Assembly: GCA_003132825.1 (NCBI GenBank)
Contig: PKYX01000371.1
Location: 4,557-13,893, forward strand
Reading direction: 5' to 3'
From: Acidobacteriaceae bacterium
GTDB lineage: Bacteria; Acidobacteriota; Terriglobia; Terriglobales; Acidobacteriaceae
DNA: 9,337 nt
Within the stretch, counting starts at the first letter, position 1. The number at the start of each line of letters is the position of its first letter. A program made the position numbers and the translations under genes. The notes beneath the pieces are model-generated. The model saw nothing but the letters and a program-made list of their open reading frames with translations. It had not been told where the DNA came from and searched no databases. Shown piece by piece: positions 6,934-9,337 of the stretch.

Positions 6934-6954
6934 TTCTGCCGCTATTGATTAGAT

Positions 6955-6959
6955 AGGAG
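6955..6959 (+). promoter_or_regulatory. pilB ribosome binding site
   Basis: AGGAG lies 8 nt before the pilB ATG at 6968, which fixes that start. A second purine run (CGGAG, 6962-6966) is too close to the start to act by itself. Confidence 0.8.
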
Positions 6960-6967
6960 ATCGGAGT

Positions 6968-8683
6968 ATGTCTCAACGGCTGGGTGACCTTCTGGTGAAA
7001 GAGAAGGTTGTCACCCCGGAGCAGTTAGAGCAGGCGACGAAAGTTCAGAAGGAGACCAACTGTCGCTTGGGCTCTGCCCTGGTGAAGCTCGGCTTCATGA
7101 CCGATGAGGACGTCACCAATTTCCTCTCGCGGCAGTACGGCGTCCCCGCCATCAACCTTTCCTACTTTGAAATCGATGCTTCGGTCGTAAAGCTCATCCC
7201 GTTTGAAACCGCCAAGCGTTACCAGATTTTGCCTCTGAGCCGCGTTGGCGCGTCGCTGACCATCGCCATGGTCGATCCCACCAACGTGTTCGCCATGGAC
7301 GACATCAAGTTCATGACCGGTTTCAATATCGAACCGGTGGTGGCCTCCGAAAGCTCGATTTTGGAGGGCATCGAGAAGGCCTACGGCACGACCCACCAGG
7401 AAGATCTCGAACAGGTCATGCAGTCGATGACCGACGTTGGCGAAACCGACGTCGAACTGCAGGCGGACCAGGAGGAGATGGGCCTTGCTGACCTGGAAAA
7501 AGCGGCTGACGAAGCGCCCATCGTCAAGTTGGTCAACCTGATCCTCACCGACGCCGTGAAGCGGGGAGCGAGCGACATTCACATCGAGCCTTACGAAAAG
7601 GAATTCCGTGTCCGCTTCCGCATTGACGGCGTGCTGCAGAGCATCATGTCGCCTCCGCTCAAGCTCAAGGACGCCATCACCTCGCGCATGAAGATCATGG
7701 CCAAGCTCGACATCAGCGAAAAGCGACTGCCGCAAGACGGCCGCATCATGCTGAAGATGAACCTCGGGGGCCGCAAAAAGCAGCTCGACTTCCGCGTCAG
7801 CACGCTGCCGACCTTGTGGGGCGAGAAAATTGTGATGCGCCTGCTGGATAAGGAAAACCTCCGCTTGGATATGACCAAGCTGGGGTTCGAGCCCGAGTCT
7901 CTGGTCAAGTTCGAGAAGGCGATTCTGAAGCCCTACGGTATGGTTCTGGTCACCGGTCCTACGGGATCGGGCAAGACCAATACTCTCTATTCCGCCATTT
8001 CGCGCCTCAACACGGCCGACACCAACATCATGACTGCCGAAGACCCGGTCGAGTTCCAGTTGCAGGGTGTAAACCAGGTGCAGATGAAGGAGCAGATCGG
8101 TCTCAACTTCGCCACCGCGCTGCGCGCCTTCTTGCGGCAGGACCCCAATATCATCCTGGTCGGCGAAATCCGCGATTTTGAAACTGCGGAAATCGCCATC
8201 AAAGCCGCTCTCACTGGTCACTTGGTACTTTCCACTCTGCATACCAACGGCGCCCCGGAGACCATTACCCGGCTGATGAACATGGGCATCGAGCCATTCC
8301 TGGTCGCGACCTCCGTGCACCTGATTTGCGCCCAGCGTCTGGTGCGCCGCATTTGCCAGGAGTGCGCCGAGGTGATCGAGATGCCGGTGCAGGCGCTGAT
8401 CGAAGAAGGCTATAGCCCGGAAGAAGCCAAGAGCGTGAAGATCCGAAAAGGCCGGGGTTGCGCCGTCTGCAACAACACCGGATACAAAGGCCGCACCGGT
8501 TTGTACGAAGTCATGGAAGTAGACGACGAAATCAAAGAACTGGTTCTGGTGGGTGCCTCTGCGGTCGAGATGAAGAAACGGGCCATCGAGCGAGGCATGA
8601 TTACCCTGCGTCGCAGCGGCCTCATTAAGGTGGCGGCCGGCATGACTACGCTCGAAGAAGTGGCTCGCGAGACGATTCACTAA
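6968..8683 (+). CDS. pilB: type IV pilus extension ATPase PilB
   Basis: Cytoplasmic hexameric ATPase at the base of the type IV pilus that powers pilin polymerisation, 571 aa, the usual length. The N-terminal GspE/MshEN domain (about 1-140, RLGDLLVKEKVVTPEQLEQA and YGVPAINLSYFEID) can bind c-di-GMP in some relatives; binding here is not shown. A linker with many acidic residues (143-182) follows, then the N2 domain (APIVKLVNLILTDAVKRGASDIHIEP) and the motor domain: Walker A GPTGSGKT (330-337), Asp box AEDPVE with Glu358, Walker B ILVGEIRD with Glu400, and His box GHLVLSTLH (His418, His425). A metal-binding tetracysteine, Cys463/Cys466 and Cys498/Cys501, is complete and marks the PilB/GspE class rather than PilT. 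pilT follows 28 nt later, favouring type IV pili over type II secretion. Confidence 0.95.
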   Translation: MSQRLGDLLVKEKVVTPEQLEQATKVQKETNCRLGSALVKLGFMTDEDVTNFLSRQYGVPAINLSYFEIDASVVKLIPFETAKRYQILPLSRVGASLTIAMVDPTNVFAMDDIKFMTGFNIEPVVASESSILEGIEKAYGTTHQEDLEQVMQSMTDVGETDVELQADQEEMGLADLEKAADEAPIVKLVNLILTDAVKRGASDIHIEPYEKEFRVRFRIDGVLQSIMSPPLKLKDAITSRMKIMAKLDISEKRLPQDGRIMLKMNLGGRKKQLDFRVSTLPTLWGEKIVMRLLDKENLRLDMTKLGFEPESLVKFEKAILKPYGMVLVTGPTGSGKTNTLYSAISRLNTADTNIMTAEDPVEFQLQGVNQVQMKEQIGLNFATALRAFLRQDPNIILVGEIRDFETAEIAIKAALTGHLVLSTLHTNGAPETITRLMNMGIEPFLVATSVHLICAQRLVRRICQECAEVIEMPVQALIEEGYSPEEAKSVKIRKGRGCAVCNNTGYKGRTGLYEVMEVDDEIKELVLVGASAVEMKKRAIERGMITLRRSGLIKVAAGMTTLEEVARETIH

Positions 8684-8697
8684 GTTCGGGAAGGAAG

Positions 8698-8702
8698 AAG
8701 GA
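8698..8702 (+). promoter_or_regulatory. pilT ribosome binding site
   Basis: AAGGA ends 9 nt before the pilT ATG at 8712, within a purine-rich stretch (8688-8704) that fills most of the 28-nt gap after pilB. There is no room for a terminator, so pilB and pilT are read as one operon. Confidence 0.65.
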
Positions 8703-8711
8703 AACCAAGAT

Positions 8712-9337
8712 ATGGCGCTCACACTAAGCGATTTGCTCAAACGAATGTTGGAGATGGGAGGTAGCGACCTGCACATCACCACCAACACGCCGCCTCAGAT
8801 CCGGGTTCACGGGCATTTGGTTCCGCTCGATCTGCCCCAGTTGACCCCGTCGGAGACCAAGCAGCTGGCCTATAGCGTGATGACCGACGCGCAGAAGCAC
8901 CGTTTCGAAGAGACCTTCGAGCTGGACTTCTCCTTCGGCCTAAAAGGCCTGGCCCGTTTCCGTGCCAACGTATTTAATCAGCGCGGCGCGACCGCCGTGG
9001 TTCTACGGCTCATTCCCTTCGAGATCAAGTCGTTCAATCAGTTGGGGCTGCCCACCGTGGTCAGCAAGCTGTGCGACAAACCCCGCGGCCTGGTGCTGGT
9101 CACAGGCCCGACCGGATCCGGCAAGTCCACCACCCTGGCAGCCATGATTGACAAGATCAACACGGAGCGGCATGAGCACATTCTGACCATCGAGGATCCG
9201 ATCGAATTCGTGCACATGAACAAGAATTGCGTGGTTAACCAGCGCGAGCTGCACGCCGATACCAAGAGCTTTTCCGACGCCTTGCGAGCCGCACTTCGTG
9301 AAGACCCGGACGTAGTGCTGATCGGCGAAATGCGCGA
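8712..9337 (+). CDS. pilT: type IV pilus retraction ATPase PilT (3' partial)
   Basis: Cytoplasmic ATPase that drives pilus depolymerisation, giving twitching motility and DNA uptake where these occur. The frame runs open from the ATG to the window end, giving 208 residues of a usual 340-370. The N-terminus LSDLLKRMLEMGGSDLHI is the PilT PAS-like domain signature, and RVHGHLVPLD and RFRANVFNQRG follow as in the family. The motor domain shows Walker A GPTGSGKS (132-139), Asp box IEDPIEF with Glu161, and the beginning of Walker B VVLIGEMR (Glu206) at the very edge. The second half, with the His box and the C-terminal AIRNLIRE-type region, lies outside. There is no tetracysteine and no MshEN domain, which separates it from PilB. 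Whether it is PilT or its paralogue PilU cannot be decided from this half, though position right after pilB favours PilT. pilC may be next, but this is not visible. Confidence 0.93.
   Translation, partial: MALTLSDLLKRMLEMGGSDLHITTNTPPQIRVHGHLVPLDLPQLTPSETKQLAYSVMTDAQKHRFEETFELDFSFGLKGLARFRANVFNQRGATAVVLRLIPFEIKSFNQLGLPTVVSKLCDKPRGLVLVTGPTGSGKSTTLAAMIDKINTERHEHILTIEDPIEFVHMNKNCVVNQRELHADTKSFSDALRAALREDPDVVLIGEMR

Larger units (their letters stand above)
6641..6967. other. divergent intergenic region between the glycosylase and pilB genes
   Basis: This 327-nt stretch has no convincing coding frame. It must contain the promoters of both divergent genes, but no clear -35/-10 pair was found on either strand. 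It holds many short dyads: GGCCATGGCC (6700-6709), GTTTC-GT-GAAAC (6734-6745), AGTAC-AAG-GTACT (6802-6814), TGACA-ATTTG-TGTCA (6845-6859), and the two overlapping hairpins next to pilB. TTTCGTG occurs in two of the dyads (6735-6741 and 6902-6908). Confidence 0.6.

Noticed and set aside
6901..6960. c-di-GMP-I riboswitch ahead of pilB
   Set aside because: The conserved GEMM core elements and two-stem layout were not found; only simple hairpins are present.
7025..8788. 587-aa open frame on the minus strand opposite pilB
   Set aside because: Rich in His, Asp, Gln and Leu as expected from the reverse complement of a conserved gene; it spans the pilB-pilT junction with no motif of its own.

Overview
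The window comes from a GC-rich bacterium with long genes, little intergenic space and both strands used. The gene content fits a Gram-negative, type IV-piliated bacterium with an NtrY/NtrX-like two-component pair. The PilB N-terminus and the pilB-pilT order suggest Acidobacteriota (Terriglobia/Koribacter-like). That placement rests on protein resemblance only and was not tested by a search.

Left part, plus strand (1-1889): the C-terminal half of cofactor-independent phosphoglycerate mutase (gpmI, 5' end outside the window) is followed after 74 nt by a complete D-2-hydroxyacid dehydrogenase. The two may be co-transcribed and both act on C3 acids, but the dehydrogenase's substrate cannot be read from the sequence. 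The dehydrogenase converges on the next gene with a 55-nt gap.

Middle part, minus strand (6640 down to 1945): in transcription order this holds a MagIII/endonuclease III-superfamily DNA glycosylase, a 192-nt gap with a TATAAT element and an operator-like palindrome, a four-TM NtrY-like sensor kinase (HAMP-PAS-HisKA-HATPase), and an NtrX/NtrC-family regulator (REC-AAA+-Fis HTH). The kinase stop and regulator start overlap by 8 nt, so they form one coupled sensor-regulator unit. The regulator has an altered sigma-54 contact loop (GSFPSA instead of GAFTGA). The glycosylase carries an extra stretch of about 50 residues and lacks the fourth cysteine of the usual Fe-S loop.

Right part, plus strand (6968-9337): pilB (extension ATPase) and, 28 nt later, pilT (retraction ATPase, cut by the window end) start a type IV pilus operon. 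The 327-nt divergent region before pilB is rich in short inverted repeats, including two overlapping, mutually exclusive hairpins just ahead of the ribosome binding site.

Most of the window is ordinary core-genome content. The points worth a second look are the regulator's altered loop, the insert and missing cysteine in the glycosylase, and the structured pilB leader. I see no mobile element, CRISPR array, tRNA or rRNA, and nothing that I could defend as a wholly new system.
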